This document shows positions 54,572 to 62,817 of a stretch of 64,000 nucleotides of DNA, piece after piece. The position numbers and the translations under genes are program-made. The stretch comes from Kumtagia sp963839725. GTDB lineage: Bacteria; Pseudomonadota; Alphaproteobacteria; Rhizobiales; Rhizobiaceae. The number at the start of each line of letters is the position of its first letter. Position 1 is the stretch's first letter. The stretch spans positions 1-64,000 of the forward strand of contig CAWIWT010000022.1 in assembly GCA_963839725.1 (NCBI GenBank), in the 5' to 3' direction. The notes under the pieces were generated by a model. It was not told the origin of the DNA, did no database searches, and worked only from the letters and a program-made list of their open reading frames with translations.

Positions 54572-55171
54572 TCAAGCGACCGCCGCAAGCCCGTCGATGA
54601 GGGCAGCCAATGCCTTGCGGTAGTCGTCCGCACTGGCGCCGTTTTCAATCGCGAGTGCGGCGCGATCATAGGCGGACGACAGCAACTGTGTGGCGGCGTC
54701 GATCGGGAGATCCTTCGGCAGATCGCCGGCGCGGACCGCGAAGGAAATGCCGGCGCGCAGCGAGCGCGTGGCATGACGATCGTCGATCTCGTCCATACCA
54801 GCCCGGCCCAGCACGGCTGGACCATCAAGCAAAAGCAGCCGCGTGCGGCCCGGCAGCGTCATAGCGGTGAGATATGCTTCGCCTCCCCGCACCAGCCCTT
54901 CACGCGGCGGCAGATCGTCCGGCGCGGCGCGCTCGATCTCGTCGGCAACCACCTTGGCCTCCGCCTCGGCAACCGCCCGGAACAGCGCCTTCTTGTCCTC
55001 GAAATGATGATAGAGCGCCCCGCGCGTTACGCCGGCCGCAGCAACGATGTCGGGTGTGCCGGTTTCAGCATAGCCCCTGTCGATGAAAAGCCGACGCGCG
55101 GCGGCGATCAGATCGCCGCGTGTCGTCTCGCTGCGCTCCTTGTTGGAGCGTCGTTCCGAATCCTGTTGCAT
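54572..55171 (-). CDS. TetR family transcriptional regulator
   Basis: The 199-residue protein has a TetR helix-turn-helix domain at residues about 18-60 (LIAAARRLFIDRGYAETGTP, DIVAAAGVTRGALYHHFEDKKAL). A helical C-terminal domain with LLLLDGPAVLGRAGMDEIDDRH resembles the TetR_C domain seen in regulators of glyoxalase-like or efflux genes. The start at 55171 touches a clear operator (55172-55188), which indicates strong self-repression. It is divergent from the glyoxalase-fold gene at 55238, the probable target. The ligand is unknown. Confidence 0.9.
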   Translation of the reverse strand: MQQDSERRSNKERSETTRGDLIAAARRLFIDRGYAETGTPDIVAAAGVTRGALYHHFEDKKALFRAVAEAEAKVVADEIERAAPDDLPPREGLVRGGEAYLTAMTLPGRTRLLLLDGPAVLGRAGMDEIDDRHATRSLRAGISFAVRAGDLPKDLPIDAATQLLSSAYDRAALAIENGASADDYRKALAALIDGLAAVA

Positions 55172-55188
55172 ACATACAGCCTGTATGT
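55172..55188. promoter_or_regulatory. TetR operator site 1
   Basis: ACATACAG-C-CTGTATGT is a perfect 8+1+8 palindrome directly before the regulator start codon. It shares its outer ACAT/ATGT arms with a second site 8 bases further on. The size and spacing suit a TetR-type dimer. Confidence 0.8.
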
Positions 55189-55195
55189 TATTAAC

Positions 55196-55216
55196 TTACA
55201 TGCAGAGTGTATGTAA
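55196..55216. promoter_or_regulatory. TetR operator site 2
   Basis: TTACATGCAGAGTGTATGTAA is an imperfect 21-base palindrome, with six-base arms TTACAT / ATGTAA around a less regular centre. Together with site 1 it fills the 66-base gap between the divergent regulator and glyoxalase-fold genes, so binding would repress both. Confidence 0.75.
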
Positions 55217-55237
55217 ATTCGGAAAGGAAAGAAAGCC

Positions 55238-55657
55238 ATGAAGACGACCAGCTACTATCCCGTGCTGATGAGCGACGACGTTGCGGGTCAAGCGGCGTTC
55301 TACAAGCAGCATTTCCGCTTCGAGGCGTTGTTCGAAATCGACTGGTACGCGCATCTGCGCTCGACCGAGGACAAGCGCGTCAATCTCGGCATCGTCAAAT
55401 GGGATCACGAGACGATCCCGGCAGCCAGCCGCGCCAGGACGCGGGGGCTACTGATCAACTTCGAAGTCCGCGATCCGGATATCGTCTATGAGCGCGCCAA
55501 GGCGGCTGGTCTGCCGATCCTGCTGACCCTGCGCGACGAAGTCTTCGGCCAGCGCCATTTCATCACCGCCGATCCCTGCGGCGTGCTGATCGACGTCATC
55601 AAGCCGATCCCGCCCAGCGAGGAATTCGTGGCGCAATATGCCGAGGCTGGCGCGTGA
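55238..55657 (+). CDS. VOC (glyoxalase/bleomycin-resistance fold) protein
   Basis: The 139-residue protein is a single vicinal-oxygen-chelate domain pair. It starts MKTTSYYPVLMSDDVAGQAAFYKQHFRFE and ends with DPDIVYERAKAAGLPILLTLRD then GQRHFITADPCGVLIDVIKP. The family includes glyoxalases, dioxygenases and antibiotic-binding proteins. His and Glu metal ligands are not clearly placed here, so it may bind rather than convert a ligand. The ATG follows GGAAAGGAAAGAAAGCC. It is under divergent TetR control through two operators, so it is probably induced by a small toxic molecule. Confidence 0.85.
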   Translation: MKTTSYYPVLMSDDVAGQAAFYKQHFRFEALFEIDWYAHLRSTEDKRVNLGIVKWDHETIPAASRARTRGLLINFEVRDPDIVYERAKAAGLPILLTLRDEVFGQRHFITADPCGVLIDVIKPIPPSEEFVAQYAEAGA

Positions 55658-55673
55658 CGCCAGCCCGCCCATC

Positions 55674-56624
55674 TCAGCCGTTGCGTGCGATCGGTGTCAC
55701 GGTCTTCGTCTCCAGGCCGCGCGGCGACAGCACGGAAAACTCGGTGACGCGGTCAATCCGGTCCCCATCCAGCGAGCGGATGAGATCATCCACGCCGGTA
55801 ATCGCACGACCGTCGATCGACAGGATCACGTCGCCGTCGCGAAGGCCCGCCTTTCCGCCGGGACCGTCCTTCTCCACGGAGCGCAAGCGGACCGCGGTGT
55901 CGGCGGTCCGCCCGGCCATCAGCGCGGTGCGGCGCGGCAACTTGATGGTATCGGCTGAGACCCCGATGAAGGCGCGGCGCACACGGCCGAAGCGCAGGAT
56001 TTCCGAGATGACGAAGTTCGCAGTGTTGGAGGCCACCGCGAACGCAATGCCCTGCGCGCCATGGATGACGGCGGTGTTGACGCCCACCACCTCGCCCGCC
56101 GACGACACCAACGGGCCGCCCGAATTGCCAGGGTTGAGCGCAGCATCGGTCTGCACGACGTCGTCGATCGGCCGGCCTGTAGCGGCGCGCATGGAACGGC
56201 CTAGCGCCGAGACGACACCCGCCGTCACCGTCCATTCGAAACCGAGCGGGTTGCCGATGGCGATTGCGATCTGGCCGCGTCGCAGCCGCTTGGAATCGCC
56301 AAGCGGCGCGTAGGCCAAAGGGTTGATACCGGCGCGAACCAGCGCGATATCGGTGTCCGGATCGCGTCCCAGAACGCGCCCCTCGCCCGACTGTCCGTCG
56401 GGAAGCGTAACCCGAACGATCCGCCCATCCTCGACCACGTGGTTGTTGGTGACGACGAGGCCGTCCGGCGTGATGACGAAGCCGGAGCCATGCCCGCCCG
56501 GCCGGTCCACGCGTTCGATCCGCGCAACCGCTGGCCCGACCCGGTCAACGGCGTCGGCAACTGTTTTGGAATAAGCGTCGAGCAAGTCAGCGTCGGCGCG
56601 GATATCCCTGTCGAAATAGCCCAT
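55674..56624 (-). CDS. HtrA/DegP-type serine protease without visible signal peptide
   Basis: The 316-residue protein is an S1C (trypsin-fold) protease with a single PDZ domain. The catalytic triad is visible: His in GLVVTNNHVVEDG, Asp in DPDTDIALVRAG and Ser in NPGNSGGPLVSS. The PDZ part covers about residues 220-300 (GGKAGLRDGDVILSIDGRAI). HtrA proteases normally act in the periplasm, but this one begins MGYFDRDIRADADLLDAYSK with no signal peptide or anchor, so a cytoplasmic role or another export route is possible. ATG 56624 follows GGGCGGCTCC. It lies near the lytic transglycosylase on the same strand. Confidence 0.92.
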   Translation of the reverse strand: MGYFDRDIRADADLLDAYSKTVADAVDRVGPAVARIERVDRPGGHGSGFVITPDGLVVTNNHVVEDGRIVRVTLPDGQSGEGRVLGRDPDTDIALVRAGINPLAYAPLGDSKRLRRGQIAIAIGNPLGFEWTVTAGVVSALGRSMRAATGRPIDDVVQTDAALNPGNSGGPLVSSAGEVVGVNTAVIHGAQGIAFAVASNTANFVISEILRFGRVRRAFIGVSADTIKLPRRTALMAGRTADTAVRLRSVEKDGPGGKAGLRDGDVILSIDGRAITGVDDLIRSLDGDRIDRVTEFSVLSPRGLETKTVTPIARNG

Positions 56625-56696
56625 GGAGCCGCCCTTTCGGAATTGTGTTTCCGAGTATGTGGGGAGTGGGCGAGGCGGCTGCGAGGGGGTCGGAGG

Positions 56697-57560
56697 TCAG
56701 CTCTCGGGCAGATTGCTTCGGCGGCGGCGAACGCGGTCCCTGCCGACGCCGGTCTCGTCCAGAAGCCCCTTGCGCTTGGCATGGTAATAGTAGCCGGTCT
56801 GGTAGAGGCGGTCGGCGCGGTCATGATTGCCGTCGGCGACCATATAGGCACCGCGCAGATATCTGACCGCGTACTTTAGATTGGTCTCGGCATCGAACAG
56901 GCCCTTCGCCGAGCCCTGATAGCCCATGCCCCGCGCCGTCGCGTGCTTGATCTGCATGAGGCCGTAATGGCCGCGATTGAATGCCGCCGGATTGAAATTG
57001 CTCTCGCGCTTGACGACGCGCCGCACCAGATCGATCGGCACCTCGTAGATCGCCGCGTATTTGGCGATAAGCTGGTCAAGCTGGCCACGCGGATTGTCGC
57101 TCTTGGCGTAGGAGGCTGGCGTGAATGCCGTCTCGACGACATCCGATGCCTTGGCGAGCGCATTGACGACCACTCCCTTTTCTACAGCAGCCGTCGGCAG
57201 CCCGGCTGCGGTATTCGCAAGCGCTGGCTCGTCCGCCAGAGCTACCGCTTTTGGAAGCGGAAGGGGCACCTCGGCGGGTGTCGCAGTTGCCGCCATCGCC
57301 ATCACCGGGACATCCGTAGCCTCGGCCGCACTATCAGCAGCAACGGTTGTGTCGGGGACAGCGGGCGTATCCGCCATGGCCACGGCCGGGGTATCTCCCG
57401 ATGCCGAACTTGGCAAAACCGCGACCGTTTCCGGCAGAGGAACATCCGTCGGAGCGAGATCGAAGCTCGCCGAAGAATCGTTCTTCGTGGTCTCGCATCC
57501 AGTGAGAAACACCGGAACAAGGCACAGAGCCAGAAGAAGAAGTTTAGGTTTCAAAGGCAA
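56697..57560 (-). CDS. lytic transglycosylase lipoprotein (SLT domain)
   Basis: The 287-residue protein has a lipoprotein signal (MPLKPKLLLLALCLVPVFLTGC, lipobox LTGC, Cys 22), then about 110 residues of low-complexity Ala/Thr/Val/Pro-rich linker. The SLT domain has YEVPIDLVRRVVKRESNFNP with the catalytic Glu, and GLMQIKHATARGMGYQG, then YAVRYLRGAYMVADGNHDRA. It cuts peptidoglycan between MurNAc and GlcNAc, anchored in the envelope. The long linker would let the domain reach the wall. ATG 57560 is the clear signal-peptide start. Confidence 0.9.
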   Translation of the reverse strand: MPLKPKLLLLALCLVPVFLTGCETTKNDSSASFDLAPTDVPLPETVAVLPSSASGDTPAVAMADTPAVPDTTVAADSAAEATDVPVMAMAATATPAEVPLPLPKAVALADEPALANTAAGLPTAAVEKGVVVNALAKASDVVETAFTPASYAKSDNPRGQLDQLIAKYAAIYEVPIDLVRRVVKRESNFNPAAFNRGHYGLMQIKHATARGMGYQGSAKGLFDAETNLKYAVRYLRGAYMVADGNHDRADRLYQTGYYYHAKRKGLLDETGVGRDRVRRRRSNLPES

Positions 57561-57739
57561 GTTCGCTTGCAGCCGTCCCGATGCGTTCCTTGCCGCTTTA
57601 CCTATTTTTCATGATTGGGGCAATCCGCCTCGACCCGGAAGTGCCTCTTCGCCGCCCGCATTACCTGTTCCTGCTTTGTCCAAAGGCCGAATTATGCTAG
57701 GTTTTGGGTGGATCAAGCAGGAGACAAGAGTTGTCAGCA

Positions 57740-58294
57740 ATGCAAGCCGACAGCGGTCATGCCGTTTTCGAAACCGCACTCGGATGGATTGGTATCGGCT
57801 GGAGTGCAAATGGCATCACGCACCTTCAGCTTCCTGAGAAAGACCGGTCAGCGACCGAGACCCGCCTGCTGGCGCGCGGCGCTTCCACCGGGGTAGGACC
57901 GCCGCCACCGGCCATTCAAGATGTCATCGGCGCGCTGATCCGCTATGCATCCGGCGAGCAAGTCGACTTTTCGCGGGCGCCGGTCGATTTTGCTGGGGTC
58001 GATGAATTTCGCTTGGCGATCTACGAACAGGCCCGCCGACTGGGATATGGCGCGACGACGACCTATGGTGGGCTTTGCGATGCGGCCGGCCACCCGGGGC
58101 TGGCGCGCGAAACCGGCGCGGCTATGGGCAGCAATCCGGTCCCGATCATAGTGCCTTGCCATCGCGTTCTGGCTGCCGGCGGCAAGATGGGTGGGTTTTC
58201 TGCGTCAGGCGGCGTCTTTACCAAGCGCCGCTTGCTCGACATGGAGCATGCCAAACCACCCTCCCCGCCCGGTCAGGAAGCATTCGACTTCTGA
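57740..58294 (+). CDS. ogt: methylated-DNA-protein-cysteine methyltransferase
   Basis: The 184-residue protein is a DNA repair methyltransferase of the Ogt type, without the Ada N-terminal domain. The suicide cysteine is in NPVPIIVPCHRVLAAGGKMG (PCHRV motif). The helix-turn-helix region includes FRLAIYEQARRLGYGATTTY, and the C-terminus has GFSASGGVFTKRRLLDMEHA. It takes the methyl group from O6-methylguanine in the cytoplasm. The ATG at 57740 gives the family length. An alternative TTG start lies three codons upstream. Confidence 0.92.
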   Translation: MQADSGHAVFETALGWIGIGWSANGITHLQLPEKDRSATETRLLARGASTGVGPPPPAIQDVIGALIRYASGEQVDFSRAPVDFAGVDEFRLAIYEQARRLGYGATTTYGGLCDAAGHPGLARETGAAMGSNPVPIIVPCHRVLAAGGKMGGFSASGGVFTKRRLLDMEHAKPPSPPGQEAFDF

Positions 58295-58326
58295 CGGCAT
58301 CAACAGCCTATTGGCTGCTTGCTGGC

Positions 58327-58644
58327 TCAGCGGCCAAACAACAGCAACTCATCATCCAGGTCATAGTACCTGCATTCCAAAACGGGGCAATTTCTGGTAT
58401 CCGCCGCTGGTATCGACTGCCACTCGGGCAGTGTGCTCGACTCGCAGAAGCGTCCATCGGCAACGTAGCGCCCATACAGCTGCATTCCGTTGCGCGCCGA
58501 GCGCCATCGCATGATCGCCGCGCCGTCCCGCAAAATCGTCTCCTGCACCTCCGCACAACCCATGCTGGTAGAATTGTAACGCGATATCGCATAGGCATCG
58601 CCGGCGACCAATGCGAGCCCGAAGGCTAATAGCAGAGTTTTCAT
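58327..58644 (-). CDS. small secreted Cys-containing protein
   Basis: From ATG 58644 the 105-residue product has a signal peptide (MKTLLLAFGLALVAGDAYA, cleavage near residue 19). The mature part holds four cysteines: MGCAEVQETI, DGRFCESST and NCPVLECRYYD, enough for two disulphides in the periplasm. The frame is open a further 76 codons upstream, but that part is not protein-like and the signal peptide fixes the start. I recall similar short rhizobial proteins of unknown function, often with YNSxxMxC early in the sequence. Confidence 0.7.
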   Translation of the reverse strand: MKTLLLAFGLALVAGDAYAISRYNSTSMGCAEVQETILRDGAAIMRWRSARNGMQLYGRYVADGRFCESSTLPEWQSIPAADTRNCPVLECRYYDLDDELLLFGR

Positions 58645-58940
58645 CGAGAACGCTCCATGGATCCATGCGGTACCATTGTCGAACCGCACCGAATATACGC
58701 GTTGCCGCCCGCAAGAGTTTGTCGCCGCGACGTCACTTTGTATCACACCGCCGTGAGACGACTGTCCAGTATCCTCTTGTTTCAGCGCGAGAAGCCATCT
58801 ATACCGACCCACGCATTGAATTTTCGGTCGATCGGTAGCATTGGCGATACTTTCGCACCCGCTGACGTTCATCTGTAAATTTCGATAGGCCCGCCGGACA
58901 TCAAGTTCGGCCAGAAACGCAGCTATAGCAGGAGAACTAA
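58645..58940. promoter_or_regulatory. leader region between the secreted protein and the cold-shock gene
   Basis: No gene is seen. The part next to 58941 should hold the cspA promoter and its 5-prime untranslated leader, which is often long and structured in cold-shock genes. AGCAGGAGAACTAA before the ATG is a strong ribosome binding site. Confidence 0.4.
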
Positions 58941-59150
58941 ATGGCTACCGGAACCGTCAAGTGGTTCAATACTACGAAAGGCTACGGCTTTATCCAGCCG
59001 GATGCTGGTGGTGCGGACGTATTCGTTCATATATCGGCAGTTGAACGCGCTGGCATGACAAGCCTGACCGAAGGACAGAAAGTCGATTTTGAGATCGAGC
59101 AGGATCGCCGCACCGGCAAGTCTGCTGCTGGCAAGCTCTCCAAGATCTGA
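58941..59150 (+). CDS. cspA: CspA-family cold-shock protein
   Basis: The 69-residue protein is a single cold-shock domain. Its RNA-binding motifs are visible: GTVKWFNTTKGYGFIQPD (RNP1-type KGYGFI) and DVFVHISAVERAG (RNP2-type VFVHIS). It binds single-stranded nucleic acid and acts as an RNA chaperone in the cytoplasm. ATG 58941 follows AGGAGAACTAA. A rho-independent terminator closes the transcript 33 bases after the stop, so it is a one-gene unit. Confidence 0.95.
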   Translation: MATGTVKWFNTTKGYGFIQPDAGGADVFVHISAVERAGMTSLTEGQKVDFEIEQDRRTGKSAAGKLSKI

Positions 59151-59182
59151 GCGCAGGTCACTTCCGATCGACGAACTGAGAG

Positions 59183-59208
59183 AGGCGGGTTTCCCGCCTT
59201 TTTCTTTT
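59183..59208 (+). terminator. rho-independent terminator after cspA
   Basis: AGGCGGG (59183-59189) and CCCGCCT (59193-59199) form a perfect stem with a three-base loop, followed by TTTTTCTTTT. This is a classical intrinsic terminator for the plus-strand cold-shock gene. Confidence 0.9.
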
Positions 59209-59290
59209 CGCAGGGGCCGCCGATCAATCCGCAGTACATCTGCGTGTGCCCCGATCAGCCTAAACGCACCAGGCGCCGACGCCTGACGTG

Positions 59291-60109
59291 TCAAGCCGAT
59301 AGCGGAACAACGTTGGGATGCGCGCCAACCAGGTCGGCAAAGGCGCGGGCTGAAACATCCACGTCTGTCCCGGCACGCGCCGAAGGCGCCAGGAGATCGC
59401 CCTGAAACCGGTCTGCGCCAGCAGCGAGAGCCGCGCACAATTGCGAGTCGTTTGTTATGCCTTCGACCTGCACCACAGCGCCGTGCCGCCGGAGTGTCGT
59501 CACCAGCAATCGAAGGCCCCGCACAAGTTCCGCCTCGCCGACGATCCGGCGTGTCCACGACGAGGGCAACCGCACCACGCGCGGCCTGGGAGTTGGCGCT
59601 TGCTCGGCCCAAAGCGCACTTGCGGAGGCGACATCGAGCGCGAACTGCATGCCGACGCCATCCAGCATTGCTACCGGCAGGTTGATATCGGCAAGCTCGC
59701 TCAAATCAAAGCAGATCTGCGATGGTACAAGCCCCTCAGCCGCCGCTTCGGTCAAAAGTGCATCGATCTCGGCATGCGGCTTTTCGACTTCGGCAGTGAG
59801 GTTAAGCATCAGATCCGGAAAGAAGTCGTCCGCGCTGAAATGCATGAGATTGCGAATGGCCAGCCTGCGGCCGACGCTGAGGCATAGCGCCCGCCGTTCG
59901 GATGTCAGCCTTTCGAGTATGTCTGCGGGTAACTGCTCGCCGGCGCGCTCGATTGCTATCCCGCATGAAACAGCAACCGGGGAGAGCATCGCGCCCTGCC
60001 GGGCGAACACCGGCTGATAGGTACATTTCAGGCGATACGGCTCGACAATACCGTACGAGAGCCCGACCTCATCGGTCATGATTGCCTGCGCACTCACTGC
60101 AACGCTCAT
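59291..60109 (-). CDS. degenerate EAL-like protein
   Basis: The 272-residue protein shares the length and layout of the EAL gene it overlaps, but not the catalytic motifs. YQPVFARQGAMLSPVAVSCG stands where EAL proteins have YQPI and ExLxR. LNLTAEVEKPHAEIDALLTEA, CFDLSELADINLPVAMLDGV and GADRFQGDLLAP follow the EAL fold, without the EVTE and DDFG metal residues. It is probably an inactive partner or a c-di-GMP-binding or protein-binding subunit. It overlaps the upstream EAL gene by four bases (60106-60109), so the two are translationally coupled. Confidence 0.65.
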   Translation of the reverse strand: MSVAVSAQAIMTDEVGLSYGIVEPYRLKCTYQPVFARQGAMLSPVAVSCGIAIERAGEQLPADILERLTSERRALCLSVGRRLAIRNLMHFSADDFFPDLMLNLTAEVEKPHAEIDALLTEAAAEGLVPSQICFDLSELADINLPVAMLDGVGMQFALDVASASALWAEQAPTPRPRVVRLPSSWTRRIVGEAELVRGLRLLVTTLRRHGAVVQVEGITNDSQLCAALAAGADRFQGDLLAPSARAGTDVDVSARAFADLVGAHPNVVPLSA

Positions 60110-61008
60110 TGCGGAACTCTGCGCCCAAACGTCCGCTTCGGATGGTTGACGGCGCGCACCGCCACCGGCTTGACATCAAAGGCCATTTTTTCGCTGGCAA
60201 CCGGCGGCTTTGCCTTCAGTGTCGGGAAAGTTTCGAAACTTGTCGGCACAAGCTCGGGCCGCGCCAGCACAAATCCTTGCACCATCGACGCACCGGACTT
60301 CTCGGCCAGATCAAGCTGCCATGTCTCTTCAATTCCTTCGAAGACTGTTTCGATCCCCTGCCCGGCGAAGATTTCAACCATGGCGCTTAGCAGGCCGAAG
60401 CCCGGTCCGGAGTCCATCAGCCGGGAAATCCAGTGCGCATCGAACTTCACGATCTCGGGCCGCAAAGCCTTGATGCGCTCGATATCGGAATCGGCCGAAC
60501 CATAATCATCTACGGCTATGCGAAAGCCATTTCGCCTTAGCTCCCCGACAAAGTCTGCGAGAGCTTCAGGGGATGTCGAATTCTGTTCGGTCACTTCGCA
60601 GACGATCCGTTGCGGATCGATATTCATGCTGTTGAGTGTCAGCCTCATGTCGGCAATCGCATCATCGATGACGGACTTTTCGACAAACAGAGACGGATCG
60701 AAATTGACGAATATCGAGGTTTCTTTCGGCAGGCAGGCGGCTGCATTGAGGAGGTGAAGCGTACGCGTAAGCGTTTCCACGAAAAGCTTATCGATCGGCG
60801 GCAACGCCGAGAAAAAAGCCGTCGGCGAAACAGCATCCCCGTTGCGGAACGGTCGAATTAGACCCTCGAAGGCGGCGACAGGCAGCTTGCCGTTATGAAA
60901 TGCAAAGATCGGCTGAAACGCGGTGCGCAGGGTAAAAGGCCCCCAAACGCCGCTCGACGTTCCGTCTTCCTCATGGACGATATGGGTCAGGACCGACCTG
61001 CGCGCCAC
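60106..61008 (-). CDS. EAL domain cyclic di-GMP phosphodiesterase-like protein
   Basis: The 300-residue protein is a single EAL domain with little else. It begins LRTAFQPIFAFHNGKLPVAA, and the signature is FEGLIRPF (EGL for EAL, followed by R). IFVNFDPSLFVEK, RIVCEVTEQNS, IAVDDYGSADSDIERIKALR and VKFDAHWISRLM carry the other metal-binding residues, with DDYG for DDFG. Most catalytic positions seem kept, so it may hydrolyse cyclic di-GMP in the cytoplasm. It is the first of two overlapping genes, the second being a degenerate copy. No sensor domain is present, so regulation may come through the partner. Confidence 0.82.
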   Translation of the reverse strand: MARRSVLTHIVHEEDGTSSGVWGPFTLRTAFQPIFAFHNGKLPVAAFEGLIRPFRNGDAVSPTAFFSALPPIDKLFVETLTRTLHLLNAAACLPKETSIFVNFDPSLFVEKSVIDDAIADMRLTLNSMNIDPQRIVCEVTEQNSTSPEALADFVGELRRNGFRIAVDDYGSADSDIERIKALRPEIVKFDAHWISRLMDSGPGFGLLSAMVEIFAGQGIETVFEGIEETWQLDLAEKSGASMVQGFVLARPELVPTSFETFPTLKAKPPVASEKMAFDVKPVAVRAVNHPKRTFGRRVPQ

Positions 61009-61140
61009 TTATCTCTTTACTCCCTGCAAGGCGCGTAAGGATACCTGGTCTAGCTTTATCGCGCGTTAACGAAGCGTAGAGTTCCAAGTTTCGGTAGAAG
61101 CACGTCGCAGATCGCTTGCGCATTCAGCGATGTTCGGACA
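61009..61140. promoter_or_regulatory. promoter region of the EAL pair
   Basis: This short region lies between the minus-strand EAL gene start and the outer end of the MITE at 61141. It should hold the EAL-pair promoter. No operator was recognised. Confidence 0.3.
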
Positions 61141-61414
61141 TTAGAGCATGTCGCGCCCAATGTGATTCATTCTGTTTCTCGTTTGGCGAGGCGATTCACG
61201 CGGAGGGGCGCGAAGTTCGATGCGGTTCCATCGGACGAGCGGCCCGACAAAGTGAGCGCCCGCCAAACCGAAACCCGAAGGGCCGGGCTGGTTTGGGCCA
61301 AATCCTTCGGCCTTCGTCTTGTCCGCACCGACAGTGCGGCCCGCGCCAAAGTCCTCGACCTTGGCCCAAACCGTCACCGGCAGAATGGATCACATTGAGC
61401 GCGACATGCTCTAA
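61141..61414. mobile_element. MITE-like element with 34-base terminal inverted repeats
   Basis: The segment begins TTAGAGCATGTCGCGC (61141 on) and ends GCGCGACATGCTCTAA (to 61414). The two 34-base ends (61141-61174 and 61381-61414) are reverse complements with two mismatches. The total length is 274 bases, with no gene inside. The TA dinucleotides at the outer ends are compatible with Tc1/mariner or IS630-type target duplication. It lies between the EAL pair and the aspartate aminotransferase gene. It is too short to encode a transposase, so it would depend on one supplied elsewhere. Confidence 0.8.
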
Positions 61415-61497
61415 AACCTCGCCCGCGCTGGCTTCATGATTGCAGGCGGGTGGACCCCGGCCCTTTCCTCGGCCTCAACCCGCTGGAGATATTTCTC

Positions 61498-62700
61498 ATG
61501 GCATTCCTTGCCGACGCCCTTTCCCGTGTGAAGCCTTCCGCCACCATCGCGGTCACCCAGAAAGCGCGGGAGCTAAAGTCGAAAGGTCGCGACATAATCG
61601 GGCTCGGTGCCGGCGAACCCGACTTCGACACGCCGGATAATGTCAAGAATGCCGCGATTGATGCGATCCGCCGTGGCGAGACCAAGTATCCGCCGGTCTC
61701 CGGCATCGCGCCGCTGCGTGAGGCGATTGCCAAGAAGTTCAAGCGCGAGAACAACCTCGACTATCGCCCGGAGCAGACCATCGTCGGCACCGGGGGCAAG
61801 CAGATTCTGTTCAATGGGCTGATGGCTACCCTCAATCCCGGCGACGAGGTGGTGATTCCGACGCCCTACTGGGTGAGCTATCCGGAAATGGTGGCGATCT
61901 GCGGCGGCACGTCGACCTTCGCGCCGACCACCAGCGAAAACGGCTTCAAGCTGACGGCGGCGGCGCTCGAAAGGGCGATCACCCCGAAGACCAAATGGCT
62001 GATCCTGAACTCGCCATCGAACCCGTCCGGCGCGGCCTATACGCAGGCGGAGCTGAAGGCGCTCGCCGACGTGCTGATGAAGCATCCGCAGGTCTGGGTG
62101 CTGACCGACGATATGTATGAGCACCTGACCTATGGTGACTTCGTCTTCAAGACGATCGCCGAGGTCGAGCCGAACCTGTACGGCCGCACGCTTACCATGA
62201 ACGGCGTGTCGAAAGCCTACGCCATGACCGGGTGGCGCATCGGCTATGCGGCCGGGCCTGTCGAGCTCATCAAGGCGATGGACATGATCCAGGGCCAGCA
62301 AACGTCGGGCGCTTGCACCATCGCCCAATGGGCCTCGGTGGAGGCGCTCAACGGCCCACAGGACTTCGTCGTAAGAAACAAGGCGATCTTCCAGAACCGC
62401 CGCGATCTCGTGGTGTCGATGCTCAACCAGGCGCGCGGCATCGTCTGCCCGTCACCGGAGGGCGCGTTCTATGTCTATCCGTCTTGTGAGGCGCTGATCG
62501 GCAAGACAACCGCGTCCGGCAAAGTCATCGCCAATGACGAGGAATTCTGCTCGGAACTGCTCGAGGCGGAAGGCGTGGCGGTGGTGTTCGGAACGGCCTT
62601 CGGCCTTGGCCCCAACTTCCGTATTTCCTATGCGACCTCGGAGGCGCTGCTGGAAGAAGCCTGCACCCGCATCCAGCGCTTCACGGCGAGCTTGAGTTGA
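61498..62700 (+). CDS. aatA: aspartate aminotransferase, class I PLP-dependent
   Basis: The 400-residue protein is a class I aminotransferase of the rhizobial AatA type. It starts MAFLADALSRVKPSATIAVT at ATG 61498. IIGLGAGEPDFDTPDNVKNA, TGGKQILFNGLMATLNPGDE, PSNPSGAAYTQAELKALADV and the PLP lysine in MNGVSKAYAMTGWRIGYAAG are all intact. It exchanges the amino group between aspartate and 2-oxoglutarate in the cytoplasm; related rhizobial enzymes can also use aromatic amino acids or prephenate. The open frame extends 16 codons further up, but the family start is at 61498. It stands alone, flanked by a MITE and by palindromic repeats. Confidence 0.95.
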   Translation: MAFLADALSRVKPSATIAVTQKARELKSKGRDIIGLGAGEPDFDTPDNVKNAAIDAIRRGETKYPPVSGIAPLREAIAKKFKRENNLDYRPEQTIVGTGGKQILFNGLMATLNPGDEVVIPTPYWVSYPEMVAICGGTSTFAPTTSENGFKLTAAALERAITPKTKWLILNSPSNPSGAAYTQAELKALADVLMKHPQVWVLTDDMYEHLTYGDFVFKTIAEVEPNLYGRTLTMNGVSKAYAMTGWRIGYAAGPVELIKAMDMIQGQQTSGACTIAQWASVEALNGPQDFVVRNKAIFQNRRDLVVSMLNQARGIVCPSPEGAFYVYPSCEALIGKTTASGKVIANDEEFCSELLEAEGVAVVFGTAFGLGPNFRISYATSEALLEEACTRIQRFTASLS

Positions 62701-62711
62701 TCGGGAAATCG

Positions 62712-62817
62712 GCCCTACCGCATCGGCCCGAAAATCGGAATCGATTTTCGGAAAGCACGATGCGCAGTTTCTAAGAGATACAGCGTCTTTTGCGCGTCCG
62801 AAAGGACGCGCGGCGTT
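62712..62817. repeat. palindromic rhizobial-type intergenic repeat after the aminotransferase
   Basis: Two strong hairpins lie in about 105 bases. CCGAAAATCG and CGATTTTCGG pair around four bases (62728-62751), and GCGCGTCC pairs with GGACGCGC around a GAAA loop (62792-62811). The wording CTACCGCATCGGCCCGAAAATCG is familiar to me as a repeat scattered through Mesorhizobium and related genomes. It directly follows the aminotransferase stop. Confidence 0.7.
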
